In this document: piece after piece, positions 37,287 to 49,290 of the stretch
Position numbering within the stretch: the first letter of the stretch is position 1
How the letters are laid out: every line of letters begins with the position of its first letter
DNA from: Larimichthys crocea
Lineage: Eukaryota; Chordata; Actinopteri; Sciaenidae
Assembly: GCF_000972845.2 (NCBI RefSeq)
Contig: NC_040011.1
Coordinates: 24,470,379-24,534,378, forward strand
DNA length: 64,000 nucleotides
Reading direction: 5' to 3'
Made by a program: the position numbers and the translations under genes
The notes under the pieces: model-generated
Seen by the model: only the letters and a program-made list of their open reading frames with translations
Databases searched by the model: none
Told to the model about the DNA's origin: nothing

Positions 37287-37557
37287 CGGAGCCCCTAAAG
37301 GGACATGGTGAAAGAAAAAAAGGGACATGGTGAAAGAAAAAAAAATGGAACTTTCTCGTGCGCACCAGAAACTTTTTAGTGGGCAAGTTTCTGGTGCGCA
37401 CGAGAAAGTTTCAAGTGCGCACGAGAAACTTTCTGGTGCGCACGAGAAACTTTCTGGTGAGCACGAGAAACTTTCTGGTGCGCACGAGAAAGTTTCTTGT
37501 GCGCACCAGAAACACTTCCATTTTTTTTTCTTTCACCATGTCCCTTTAGGGGCTCCG
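37287..37557. mobile_element. TA-flanked inverted-repeat element with palindrome array
   Basis: A 271-bp element with terminal inverted repeats beginning CGGAGCCCCTAAAGGGACAT and ending with its complement, flanked on both sides by TA (37285-37286, 37558-37559). This suits a non-autonomous DNA transposon that duplicates TA, such as Tc1/mariner-like types. The core (about 37345-37520) is an array built on the palindrome GTGCGCAC alternating with GAGAAACTTTCTG, spaced mostly 21 bp apart. At the left end a 23-bp piece of the terminal repeat is duplicated in tandem. Open frames across it are by-products of the 21-bp period. Confidence 0.85.
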
Positions 37558-38319
37558 TAAGAAACAACACCATCAGTCTTCCTTAAAAAAAATTAACAAA
37601 AGTTCTCAACTGCACAAAAACAGTCAACTGATGTATGAAAATAACAGTTCTTTCATAAAACATGACACTGATGGATGATTTTTAATGTTCTATTGACTAA
37701 AAAATAGTATAAAGCCTTAGATTATGCAAAATATACAATATTAATTGTCTCTTACTCAAATTCTGCTCACATCTGGTTAGATGGTATTGCCACCCACCAC
37801 ACATGTTGTGATGTAAATTAGTCTCAAATGGTTGAGTCTATGGTAGCATTGGCCTTACTAAGGTTCAGTCTGTTACAAAACAGCAGCAGAATTTGTATAA
37901 ACTTGGACGAGTGGACTTGGAAGAGTGTCAATATTAACACCAGCACTGATGCATTTCTTCACAGTACAAATAAACAGCCAAAACTAAAGATGACGAATTT
38001 CTGAAAACTACAAATGTTGTATGTCATTGTCAATCATATAAAACCAAAAACATGATGAAGGTCTGAGAGCAGAAAGGTCAAAAATAAAAAGAATACAATT
38101 CAATTCTTCAGGTTTGATCTCATGAACCATCACTGTCATCATTTTAAATTTTAACAATAACAGTTTATGACAGCAGCATGCATGTGATGACTAACAGAAA
38201 CCATCAGTATTCATGAGCTCCCCACACACGCAGCAGCTCACAGCACGTCTTCACTTATTTCCCCCTCGGGGTGTGTTTTTTACTCTTCTTCTTCTCCCAG
38301 GAAACATGCTGGAGTCTCA

Positions 38320-38500
38320 CTGCTTTCTCCTCCGTGCCCTCGCAAAGCCACAACACAAACAGCGGCGGGCCATATCGGGGCCCCAGCTGCCGACACGTCT
38401 GCTCAGCAGCGTATTTATTTAAACCTGCCGCTGGCCCTGGCGGTCCTGCGCAGGCCTCGCCGGGGGCCTCCCCAGCTTGTTTGAGAATCCATTCACACCT
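38320..38500. other. GC/CpG-rich block, possible regulatory element
   Basis: A compact GC-rich stretch in AT-rich DNA with CpG steps at GGCGGGCC, ATCGGGG, GCCGACACG, GCCGCTGG, CTGCGCAGG and TCGCCGGGGG. Frames are open on both strands (up to 157 codons on the minus strand), as expected for GC-rich sequence, but the protein is low in recognisable features and crosses a poly-Phe run. No promoter elements or splice partners were identified. Confidence 0.3.
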
Positions 38501-39349
38501 GCGCATTAAATTACTGACACTAATGTTACTAGTAATGCTTGGACCTGCTCCCATTTTTGAACCCATAAACCTGCAGAAGCTGGGAAATATTGGACATGTT
38601 GGTGAGAAAAAAAAAAAGAAAAGTTGACATGATACAGGGGGTGTTTTGTTAGATAAGCACAAGGCGGTCTGTGCTGTGTTTTTATTTTCAAGTTCATAAA
38701 TGTTTGTGTCTGGCTGTGTTTTTGTCACTTGACTGAATAATATCAGATGATGTCATACATGCATGTTGGCAGTTGGGTTAATGTGTATATTTTCATTGTC
38801 AGTGGGTGAGGATGACGTGAATATGAGGCGTTTGTATTAGGCTCTGTAAAGCCCAGCGATCTGACAGTAAAACAGAAGACACCGTCCCTTCAGGGAGGGG
38901 GTGTGTGACACATTGTTTGACTGTTACCTGGTTGCTAGGGCTCAATGGCTTTTGAACTTGAGAGGTGTGGAGGCATGAACACCTGTGTGGGCCCCTCTCT
39001 CAGAAAACGCCTGGATACCTTTTCACCTTGTCTCAGTCTGTGGCACTCAGCGAGGAGCCAAGAAGAAAAGAGTAGTGCAGCGGAGAAAGGAAAGTATCTG
39101 AGAGACGTCTCCCGGGTTGTCAGTCTGGGGTCAGGGGTCAAAGGTCGGCACGGAGGGGGTATGTCAGGTGTTAAGTGGAGCAGACAAGCCAGTGTAGGGC
39201 TTGTTAAATGCTTACCTGGCGACCTGCTAACCTGCGGCCAGGTGGGAACACAAAGCACCAGGCTTTAGTACAAGATTACCCAAACAGGATGGAGATCAGA
39301 GGAAACGTACCTGATATGGTGAAAAGTTTTTCAGAAATAATACCCTTGA

Positions 39350-39510
39350 ACTAGAGCTGATTGATAAAAACTGATTTGTTAACATTTTTGTCTATAACAA
39401 ATCAATTGTTTGAATCATTTTTCAAGCGTAAGATGCCCAAAAAAAGATGGTTCCAGCTTCTCAGATGTGAGGATATTTTGCTTTTTGTTGGCTTGTCTGA
39501 CTAAATATCT
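39350..39510. repeat. Fragment of the 15370-type interspersed repeat
   Basis: GAGCTGATTGATAAAAACTG, AAATCAATTGTTTGAATCA and CAGCTTCTCAGATGTGAGGA followed by ATATTTTGC follow the order of the repeat seen at 57995-58235 (reverse order there reads from CAGCTTCTCAAATGTGAATA). Diverged and non-coding. Confidence 0.5.
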
Positions 39511-39524
39511 TTTTGTTTAATTTG

Positions 39525-40003
39525 GCAGCGGTGGAATGTAATTACAAACATTTCCACAAGTACAGTAGCTTCACAGACATGGTATGTAATAGTCTTAGAA
39601 GTAAATCTCTCCAATGTTAAAAATTTAAATACAAATTTGTATTTACAACCCCATTTATCATATCAGGTTTAGTTGGTGATCCTTTTGGAGGGACCTGACC
39701 TCTAGGTTAGTGATCACTGGACTGAACTGTTTAATGTTAAGTTAAAGTTAGCTCCACCTCAATGAACTACAAACATAAAATGCAGCTTACACACTGATAA
39801 ACTAGTAAGACGTCCTGTCATTACTAGTACAAAGTCTAGTAATGACAGGGCATTTTTCTGTGAGTACTTTTGATCCTTCAAGTACATTTTGCTAATAATA
39901 TTTCTGTATTTTTACTCTGATGTAATTTGGACGCAGGACTTTTACTTTCAGTGGTATTAGTACTTTTTTAAGTAAATGATCTGAATAATTCTTCCATGTC
40001 TTT
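39525..40003. mobile_element. MITE-like element, family C, copy 1
   Basis: Begins GCGGTGGAATGTAATTAC and ends AAGTAAATGATCTGAATAAT followed by TCTTCCA, with a middle containing GTACTTTTGATCCTTCAAGT. Both ends match a very common fish element whose ends read GTGGTGGAAAGTA and its approximate complement. A second, shorter copy is at 45187-45420. No coding capacity. Confidence 0.65.
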
Positions 40004-42289
40004 AGTGTTATTATTCAGACAAAAATACACAATAATGGGTAAGAAATATTAGTGAATCACAAATTTTTTTAGAGAACCACCACCAGAAGTGTAAGGATTT
40101 ATCAACTTAACATGGACAAATCATTAGCTTCAGGTTTGACGTGTTTAGTTATAATACAGTTATATACTTCTTCTTCACTGATTTAAAAAAACAAACAAGA
40201 GGCCTAGAGGTTGAAGATCGCAATGTCCCTGGCAAATTAAAAACCTCTCTTTCTTCTTCATCTTTCGTCTCTAAAGTGCACCCAAAATTACTTTATAAAA
40301 ACAAAAAAAGAATAAAACAAACTTTGACAAAACATCTACAAAACGTTGTCACATGGGAGAAGTCAGTCCCCAGTTTACCTTCACATCGTGTGGCCTCAGC
40401 AGTTTAAATCACAAAGGCTTTACATCGTAAAGGTTAAATGGCATCACTAATCCTTAATGTCAGTAACGTGCGATCATCTGATCAATTTAATTAGAATGCA
40501 GATTACCACAGCGTGATACTGGCCACACAATGTGCTATACTATACTGAGAATCTGGCTGCGGCGATGAAAAGGCTTATTTGCTTTAGTAGTGTTTGTCTC
40601 TCTAATCCAGGACAACGTTAATGATGATCTGTGACAGACGGTTGAGGGGTGAGAAGGGTGAGGAGGGGTTCCTCTTCAGTGAGGTGAGTTCTTCATCCAG
40701 GTGTCTATTATTTATTGATGTCTATTCATGATGTCTATTGTCCTGTGGGCACAGCATGGAAACACACGCTGTTGAGAAGTGAGAAGGTAACACTTCAGTC
40801 CAACTCTGGAGCTGCGAGGCTGCGTGACCGTGAAACTGTGAGCGTGTACAGATCGACAAGGAGATTAAAATGTCAACGTTAAAGCTTGGCTTCAAAACTT
40901 GAAAGAGAAACTATTCTAAATCCACATGAAGCAGATCTATAAATATGATTGATTACACAGTGAATCAACTCCGCAAACCAGTCGTCGCTTCACCACTTAA
41001 AAACACAACTACACCCAGGTCAAATATGTGCAAACTGTTGTGTGGTTTATTATTTCTAAGTCTTTAGTTACCAGACTGGAAGGTTTTCAACAAAGCAGTG
41101 TGCACCTGTAGATAACATCTATGATACTTATGTCAAATGACTTCTGTGAATTGAAATACTTTGTCTTTTTTCTAAACCGACATCCAATCATGTATCTAAA
41201 CACTTTATTGTGGTTTGCACAAGCAGTGGACATATTATTATATAGAACTGCGCAAAATGTTGCAATATAACACACACTCTGCAATATATCTTTTTTGTTT
41301 GCTGTATCCTTGATTTTGTTCATATTATATGAGGTCATTTAAATCAGTTATTGATATCACTGATGGTTGTGTGCTATTGATTTGGTGGTATCTTATCAGG
41401 TTAAACTTTTTTAAATCTATTTATTTCTTTTGGAACTTGCTTTCATTACTGTTTTATTTGAACATTTTTAATGCTTGGACCACAAAGACAGCAGAAGATA
41501 TATGGAGATCCAATATCCAATGCTTTCTGGTTGTGGAAAGTCCTCTATACAAAGATGTTTGTTTGTTTTGTTTTTGTATGAAGGGATTGCAAAATAAATC
41601 ATGTTTTATACATGGAGAACAAACTGCTGTGCAATGGTTCAACCGGACTGACATGTGAGCGGGTAGAAAGAGACAAAGAACCTCTGAGCAAGCGTTAAAA
41701 AAAAGAAACTGGAAGCTTAGCATCAAAATCTGAGCAGATTTAAATAGGAACAGGTACATGTCTCAGTGTCAAGTGCTCTCGGTCTAACAGCTGCAATTAC
41801 CGGCCGTGTTTCTTTAGCCAAGCTATTGTTAAAACTTCAAAATAAAACAGAAGGTTGGTCTATATTGTAATTACATCACAGAATATCAGCTGAACATAAT
41901 ATGGACCAACAAATCACAGTTTAAACCTGTTCATCTAACCACTGAGGTGACTGCAAAGAAAAACGAGTTCTCAAAATATTTAGAGCCCAGTCCCACTGTC
42001 GTGGTTTAATAATCTAGTGTTACTTATACTTTTCTGGACTGGCATTATGTTATTAGGAGGGGAATGGTTACAGTAGTATTGCCCCCTGTCATGCAACACT
42101 GTCAAAGATATTTCAAATGTAGTTAATACATTTGACATTTGAACTATACTGTTTTTACCTATGAAAAGCATCAATATAACAACCAATATGATAACATCAC
42201 CAGAGGCTTTAGGAAATTGCCGATAATCAATAATACTTCAAATAATACAGTTGTTTTCTCATTCGGCTGATTAGAAATCTCTTCTCTTG

Positions 42290-42620
42290 CAGAGGGACGC
42301 AGGTGATCTGCGGGTCATCTGGTTCAGTTTTTGATCTGCCGCTCCGCGTCCTGTTTCCCTAAATGTTACCAACCGTCTGATCCGGACTCAGGGGGTTTTT
42401 ACTAAGTGAGCGGCTATTGTTCGTGTGATTGTGGCCCCCGCTCTTTAAGTTCTTCAAACCAGGAAATGTTTAAACGCAGCTAATTAGACGTTATTCCCTG
42501 CAGTGCGTGGCTCTGGCAGTTCTTCTCTGTGGCTGATCTGACAGGAGTCGTGCCCTCTGGGGTCCTGCATATCAATTATGGGGCCTTTCACCGTTCGCCG
42601 TTTTGGAAACGTTAGACAAG
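42290..42620. other. Mixed-composition block, possible conserved non-coding element
   Basis: About 330 bases that stand out from AT-rich surroundings by balanced composition and lack of simple repeats. It contains GCTAATTAGACG near 42479, TATCAATTATGG near 42570 and CGCTCTTTAAGTTCTT near 42439. This is the usual look of developmental enhancers in gene deserts. Conservation is untested. Confidence 0.25.
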
Positions 42621-43660
42621 CTCAATCCCAGGTTTGCCGCTCACTGCTTTTGTGCACGACTTTGACTTTGAAATCAGCCTTTTTTTTCTTTCTTCCAGTC
42701 AGTATAGACAACAGGAGAAATTACACAAGGGCACAAAGGATGATGGGAAAAAGAAGCAATTACTGAGTCCCAATGGAGGCAAGTTTTGTAACAGAGAAGC
42801 TGCACAGTTAGAGCTCACTTTAGTTCACTCAGTGATGGTGCCAACTACCAAGCAAGGCTGTCCAATGCCAAACATGACCATACACACACACAAACACACA
42901 CACAATTCCCCACAGACAGTGCTATACTCCCTCTGCTGCCTCTCCTCTGTAAACACAGCTCCCCCTGCCCGGTTTTCACCTCATTGTACAAACAAGTGAA
43001 AACTAAAGAATTAAAGTAACTCTAAATTATCATTATTTCATGACAAACAAACTCACATGCTCTCTTGGATAAATGTATCTGATCAGGTGAACCTCAAGTG
43101 GAAAGTTATCTTAATAATTATATTTTAATATATTATAATAATGTTAAAGTGGATATTCCAGGCATATTATGAATACTGAATATCAAAATATGTCCCCATT
43201 TCCTTTCCCCTGTTAATATTGTTTGATCAGACAATGAATCCTTTCAGTGTTTGGATACTTGTGGTGTTTTTCTCATTTGGGGTTTAATGTACTGTATGTG
43301 GCTATTATTGTTAAGTCAGTATTGAGTAGTATTAGTACTGTTGCTGCTATTATTATTGATGCAAAGTTTATTTATATCGGGGCATATACATAGCATGAAC
43401 CAATGCTACATCCTGTACCACAGCATTTACAGTATAAACTAGTTTGCACGTACATACAAAACAGAACAAGACACAAACATTAAATGGAGTACTGTTATAG
43501 TGCGTATTGCTGCTCTTACTTACTTTTGGTGAAGGACCTTAACAGTTGGACAGAACAAGAGTTTAAAATCCTTACTAATTATATCTACAAGTCATTCCCC
43601 ATCTCTCTCTCCTCTTATCTCGTTTGTACCAGCACTACTCTTTGAATAGCCATGATAGTG

Positions 43661-43686
43661 TATATATATATATATATATATATATA
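43661..43686. repeat. (TA)n microsatellite
   Basis: Thirteen uninterrupted TA units. The open frame over it on the minus strand is an artefact. Confidence 0.97.
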
Positions 43687-45186
43687 CTATATAACAACTT
43701 GAGATTGAAATAAAATTGAACCAGTGCTGGTGTGAACACGACAAAGCACTGGTTATTTTTTGTCTGAAAAAAGACATTGTGCTGGGAGTTGTTCCAATTT
43801 TAATTTGTCCTTGTGAAAAAAAAGAAAAAGTGTGCCTCAAATTATCTAAAATGTAAGATAAACAAGAGTCAGACATGTGTCACCTTTTCACCAATTATCA
43901 TTAATAAGGGCTGTATTTTGAGGGAGAGGCTCGAACAAAAACACTCGGCGCTGCTCCTCAGTGACGAAATTAAGTTGTCATTGGAGCGTCTGCCTAAATC
44001 CTGCACGCTTACGGGAAAAATAAAGACCATTCTGAGTTCAGAGTGCCATGTAACATTCAATTACAATTTAACAGATGGGTCTCTATTAGTCGGTGTTCAT
44101 TTCAGGGTTGGAGGCACGAGGTCATGACCCGCTCCTCTGTAAGTCTCGGGCAGGTGCTGATGTTAGACTCGATTTAAAAAAAGTACAACCAAACAGAAAG
44201 ATTAAGTCCAATACAAAACACACCTGGCTGACACAATCTCCACATCATCCTCTACTGGAGTTTGTCTGTCACACAAAAACACACACACACTGAAGTGGAA
44301 ATTCAAGCTGACAGTCAACATCTCAAATAAATACATTTCTCCGTCTTTTTGTTTTAAGATATTAAAGTAATTTCTATAATTGTTTGAAACAAGTCCACTT
44401 TTCCTAATTCCCATCTGTGTCCTTGACAACGGGGTCACAGCTCGAGTCCTCTCCTGGCAGCTGCGCCAGATGGTTACGAGGGAAAAGAAAGTGGAAAGAA
44501 AGAAAGAGCGAGACGACTTCTGTCAATGTCAAACAGAGAATTAGAGTCATTTCCCTGCCTTCTGAGTCGGATTTACCTGTCCACTGTGCCCAAAATGACA
44601 AACTGATACCCTCAGGCAATAAAATTCAGCAGCGGAGGCCGGATGAGGGGCTGGAAAAATCCCTACCTGTTAAAAAATTGTTTGAACTCCTATTTGTGCA
44701 GAGCCCTTGGCAAATCAGAGGGTGTTAGGGAGGAGGCCTTGTCCAAACAGAGAAGAATAAGACAGCTATCCTCACTAGCTTTGCAAGAACATGAGTCAGG
44801 ACAAATAACAGTGATAAAGAGACTGATGAGAGACGGACAGAGAGAGCTGTCTGTTGCCTTTAGACATGGTTCGTCCTTCACAGACACAAAACAACATGAG
44901 ATGTAGGCTGACTAGAATATATACGGCACACACACTTACTTGTATGTTGTGCTTGCAAAATACTTTGGGAAGCTTTGGTGTGAACAGCTGCATTTGCAAA
45001 GTGAATTGTCACTTCTAAAGTCTGTAACTACTCTACAGGCTCACAGTGGGACGGACTGTTACTGACTGACTGTTTTATTGTTTGTTTTGAGTAGTTCAAT
45101 AACATACTGAATGGAAGTAACAGACGTTTTGTCCAGCACAATTAAGTGGTTACTCTATAGTGTCTATTTCTGTATATTGAGTGTAA

Positions 45187-45420
45187 TAGACAGTGGTGGA
45201 AAGTACATGTAGTTAAGTACAGTTTCATTTATACTTCATGACATTGCAGAGGAAAATACTGCATGTTTTCTCATCACATTTATTTCAATTAATGAATGTT
45301 CTAATTATGTTTATGTCTAACTGACAGCCTTAGTTACTCGTAATTTTGAAGATTTAGTTTTAAAATACAGAATACCCCTGACCACACTGTGAAAAGTCAC
45401 ACGGGTTTTCCGAATCCCTG
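45187..45420. mobile_element. MITE-like element, family C, copy 2 (partial)
   Basis: Begins at AGACAGTGGTGGAAAGTACA and continues TAGTTAAGTACAGTTT, TTATACTTCATGACATT, CAGAGGAAAATACTG and GACAGCCTTAGTTACT in the order of the same fish family as 39525-40003. The other end is not clear, so it may be truncated. Confidence 0.6.
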
Positions 45421-48400
45421 TAATTATTTCAACAAAAGCTGAACATTATAACCTTGCAGGAGAGTTGTATTAGACTGAATTAGATTTAGCCACCTATCAT
45501 ACACTCAGCTGACATTTTGAGAAACTGAAACAAATATAATATGATGCATTGTTATACATTTAACTACCTGCAAGTAGTTTGTTGTAGCACCACCTTAACC
45601 AGTTTAACATGCAGTAGGTTAATGTTGTACAGATTAGTTTAGTATAGGTTAAAAAACTGAACATTTCTTCCATCATGAAAAACAAATGTGCTCTTATTGT
45701 CATGCCTCATGGTGCATTAATTAAAAACGTTTTTTTTTAATTTTGTATTGCTTATTATATTGTGGACAAATCCAATAGTATGCTTACATTATTAAAATAA
45801 TGATCATGATGCATTTTTTGTTTTTTTTGCAGCCTTTTAAAAAAAATACTGGCTTTGAATTACCAACAGATTATGACTTAGTGGAAATGATTACAAGAAC
45901 AATGGAGTAGTTCCATATTGAGAGCCTGGAATATATTGCGGACCGAGATTTGTGCCGACCAACTATAAAGTACATCTGAGCCAGACAATATAGCCCAGCA
46001 CATTTTCAGACAATGACAAAGTGACCGTGTGTTTACTTGATTGTGGACGAGGCGAGTGCTTCATGTGCCCCGGCAGTAAATATGTATATTAGTCCATCCA
46101 GCATCCACGTAGAGTTTCATCTTCACACTGATGCTATATAATAAAAAAGCATTAATCAGGAGAGATTGATGAACAAAGACTGCATAGCTGAACCTGAGAG
46201 TTAACAACCAAAATGAAGCCTCTGTTTTCATTTATCGGCTCTGAATAAGTTGCTTAATTCATTTCAAAATGACAATTTTTTCTTGAGGCAGCAAAGCAAT
46301 ACACAAGCCAAAACCTCAGATCTCCTGTGCGACGCCACACTGACATTACTACTGCAGTCGTGACAGTGGAAATATTCTCGGTGCGACTCATCCTCTGTAA
46401 TGTATTCAAGGTGCTCAATGTTAAATTAATCAATTACATTTGGAATATGTCATTCTGCTGAATAAAACAAGACTGGTGAGGCTGCTGCAATTTTAAACAG
46501 CTAGAGATTATTTTGTTTGGGGAAAAATATGTCGGGGAAATGTTTCCAAAACACTAAATGAGTAAATAATTCATCGCAAATATAATTTTGTTTGTGCTGA
46601 ATTAGTTAGTGTGGCCTGAAAAACCAACACAGGAGCTACCTAATAGTGTGAGACTTATTTATGACTTGAGAAAATAAATATTTGATTTTAAAAGCAGTCA
46701 TTGTAGAATATCCTTTTGTTTTCTCCATTTTGTCATAAGCTGATCGGGATAAACGTGGCGTGGTGCAGCAGGCACCTTCGGAGGCAGCACTTGGGGACTT
46801 TACACGAAAAGGGGATGATAATGGTGTAAGTAGGTGTCAGAAAATATTCCATAAATAAACAGTGTGTGGCTAACTGGAAACATTCTCCACATACACTCAC
46901 GCTCGTTAAAATAAGGCTCTTAAAACAACACAGAGGCTGTTCGAGTCAGCCCACAGGAGAAGCAAACCAGAATAGCTCGCCCTCTCTCCAGTGACAAAGC
47001 ACTTGAAAGGTAACATTATAGGGGTGAGCTCGCAGAGATAGAGCAGACTACACAGTCGACCACCGTAAGACGTTTTTTCAGCCACTCTCTCTGTCAGCGT
47101 CCACTCACCCGGTTGCTGCTCAGGGGCTACAAGAGTTAAATCTGGTTCTTATCTCGCAGAAAGTCATATGTAACCAAACAAGTGTGAGGGGGGAAAAAAG
47201 TGGGCACCGGTCTGCACGTGTTCAGTCCCAATAGAAGCATGAAAAATAAGCAGGCGGCGGACTGACGACATCCTGAGCTCCACTGGGGATTCCTGAAAAG
47301 GTCTAAGCACTCCTGCTGGAGCTACGATGTCAAACTTAGGAAGAGAAGCTTTGAGAAATCATTTGGCTTTTTTTTTTTTTTTTTTACTTGGTCTGAATTC
47401 AACAAGATCAACCTCTATGAAAAGAAACTGACAAAGTACATCGATCAGTTTGGCTTCTATTTTTTTCTTTTATTGGTGGAACAATGTCATGGCTCACTGT
47501 GTACATCTTAAATGCATTTAGCTGAATCATTAAGCACGCTGTTTGTAACTACAATGACTCATTTACCTAGATTTTTGTTCTCCGGAATAGAAAGGCATGG
47601 ATATGACAATGAAGTTGGGCTGCAACTAATATTTGTTTTCATTATTGATTCATCTGCTGATTATTTTTTTTCCCCTGATCGATAGTTTATTTTGTCTGTA
47701 AAATGACAGATGACAGGAATTAAGTTGGGGATTTTAACTAAGAGTTCTTTCAAATCTCAAAGATATTTGATTTAATATAATTTAAGTTACAAAAAAGCTT
47801 GTAAAAAGATGTACAATGTTCCGGTGTATTTTTCATTATTTTTCTCTACTGTACTTTGCAGTACCTGAGCGTGCATCAATTAAGTAATAATACTGCAAAA
47901 GGAGAAAACAGATGAAGACAAACAAGTGTTAACAGAAAGATAAACAAAGTCGACAAACCACATAAAAAGACCAAAAATAGTTGATTTATTTGATCAATGA
48001 TTATTTTCTGATATGTCTTTCTTCTCCGTGCCATTGTTGTTAAAAATACATCAGTGAGCCACACTGTTGTACTGGGTGACATTATCATCAACACAATACT
48101 GTAGCAGAGAGCACCAAATATGTTCTAATCCACAGCTAAGAACAGTCCCTTCTCATTGAATTTATAAAAATATCAAATATATACCTGACAAAGTAACAGC
48201 CTTGTTTTACATATTCACAATGTTGTCACAAGGAAAAGCAAACTGGGTCCTACAAAGAGAAGAACCAAAACAACTGGCACAGACTTAAAAAGACACAGCT
48301 GTAATGTACAATATTAATCTTCTTTATTTTCTTGATTAATCAATTAATTGTCTGGTCAATTAAATGTCTGGGTCAAGTGCCCATCACATTTCCTAAAACC

Positions 48401-48458
48401 TCGGTTAATGTCTTAAAATTGCTTTGTTGTGTAAATAAAATTGACCGATTATTCACTT
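45421..48458. other. Intergenic sequence, mostly unannotated
   Basis: No gene recognised. It contains a poly(T) run near 47370-47391 and a fragment of the 15370-type repeat at 47620-47720 (GGGCTGCAACTAATATTTG, then GATTCATCTGCTGATTATTT). Remaining sequence shows no structure I can name. Confidence 0.5.
47620..47720. repeat. Fragment of the 15370-type interspersed repeat
   Basis: GGGCTGCAACTAATATTTG, ATTGATTCATCTGCTGATTA and GATCGATAGTTTATTTTGTC with TGTAAAATGACAG resemble the conserved end of the family seen at 15370 and 57995. Non-coding and diverged. Confidence 0.55.
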
Positions 48459-48620
48459 CAGTTCAGTTTTATTTACATAGCGCCAAATCATAACAGAAGT
48501 TATCTCACGACACTTTTCATAAAGAGCAGGTCTAGACCGTAATCTTTATAATAGTATTTGCATAAACCCAACAATTCCCACCATGAGCAAGCAACTTGGT
48601 GACAATGGCAAGGAAATTAT
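48459..48620. mobile_element. Interspersed repeat, teleost type
   Basis: TTATTTACATAGCGCCAAAT, CATAACAGAAGTTATCTCAC, AGAGCAGGTCTAGACCGTA, CCCAACAATTCCCACCATGA and GGTGACAATGGCAAGGAAA appear in the order of a repeat I recall as frequent in fish genomes. Only one copy is seen in this window. Class not assigned. Confidence 0.55.
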
Positions 48621-49079
48621 GAAAACATTTTTCTGATGATCGAGGATTGTTTTGTCTCTAAATACACTAAATGTCTCATATCTCATGAAAAAAGATGCAC
48701 AAAAATAAAATCTGCAGGAATTCAGATGTCAGTTCAATTTTCCTCTCTCTCTCTCTTTCTCTCTCGCTGTCTCTCTCACACGCCCACACACACATACACA
48801 CAGGCGTCAACCCTGCGTCTTGTCATACTCCATTACAGATGCAATCAGCCAACGTCTCCTCCTCAGCAGCTGGCAAAAGTCTCCTCCATTCATCACTACA
48901 TCTTTTCTGCTTGTAGACCTTTCCCTATTATTAGTGTTAATACAAGGCCAGAGGACATGGAGGGAAACAGGCCTGGCAGCGCTTAAAAAGCCCAAATGTC
49001 AGACTACGACATGCTGCCAGCTGCCGGCGGCTTTGATATGCCGGGGCTGGATGATGCTTATTTGATCGTTTCATTAGAA

Positions 49080-49290
49080 AATTTGGTCTAGGTGTCAAAG
49101 AGGTTCCCTATGTCTGTGCTGCAGCTATTAGGCTCAATTATAGCTGCCAGAACGAGGGAGAACTGAGCTGGCTCTGTGCACCGCATTCAGAGTGGCCTTA
49201 AAGAGCCACTGAGAGAGTCACAGAAATTGCTATTCATAACACTTAATGGCTTATGAATTAAGTTTTCCCTCTAATTATTCATAATCATAC
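49080..49290. other. Homeodomain-site-rich block, possible conserved enhancer
   Basis: Dense cores within 210 bases: CTCAATTATAG near 49133, TTCATAACACTTAATGG near 49234, TTATGAATTAAG near 49251, CTCTAATTATTCATAATC near 49271. Between them the sequence is of balanced composition without repeats. The pattern is typical of developmental enhancers, but neither conservation nor activity is visible here. Confidence 0.3.

Larger units (their letters stand above)
40004..45186. other. Intergenic sequence without recognised genes
   Basis: AT-rich sequence with one mixed-composition block at about 42290-42620 described separately and a TA microsatellite at 43661-43686. Open frames of up to 121 codons occur but none has splice context or a recognisable product. 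Confidence 0.55.

Noticed and set aside
37345..37520. CRISPR-like array of short repeats
   Set aside because: Units are about 21 bp with no unique spacers, lie between terminal inverted repeats with TA flanks, and the genome is a vertebrate.
38255..38728. 157-codon minus-strand open frame
   Set aside because: Crosses a poly-Phe run from poly(A)/poly(T), lies in a GC-rich block open on several frames, and has no recognisable motif. The block is kept only as a CpG-rich candidate element.
38935..39268. 107-codon open frames on both strands over the same bases
   Set aside because: Mirror-image openness is typical of locally stop-poor sequence; neither product is recognisable and no splice signals fit.
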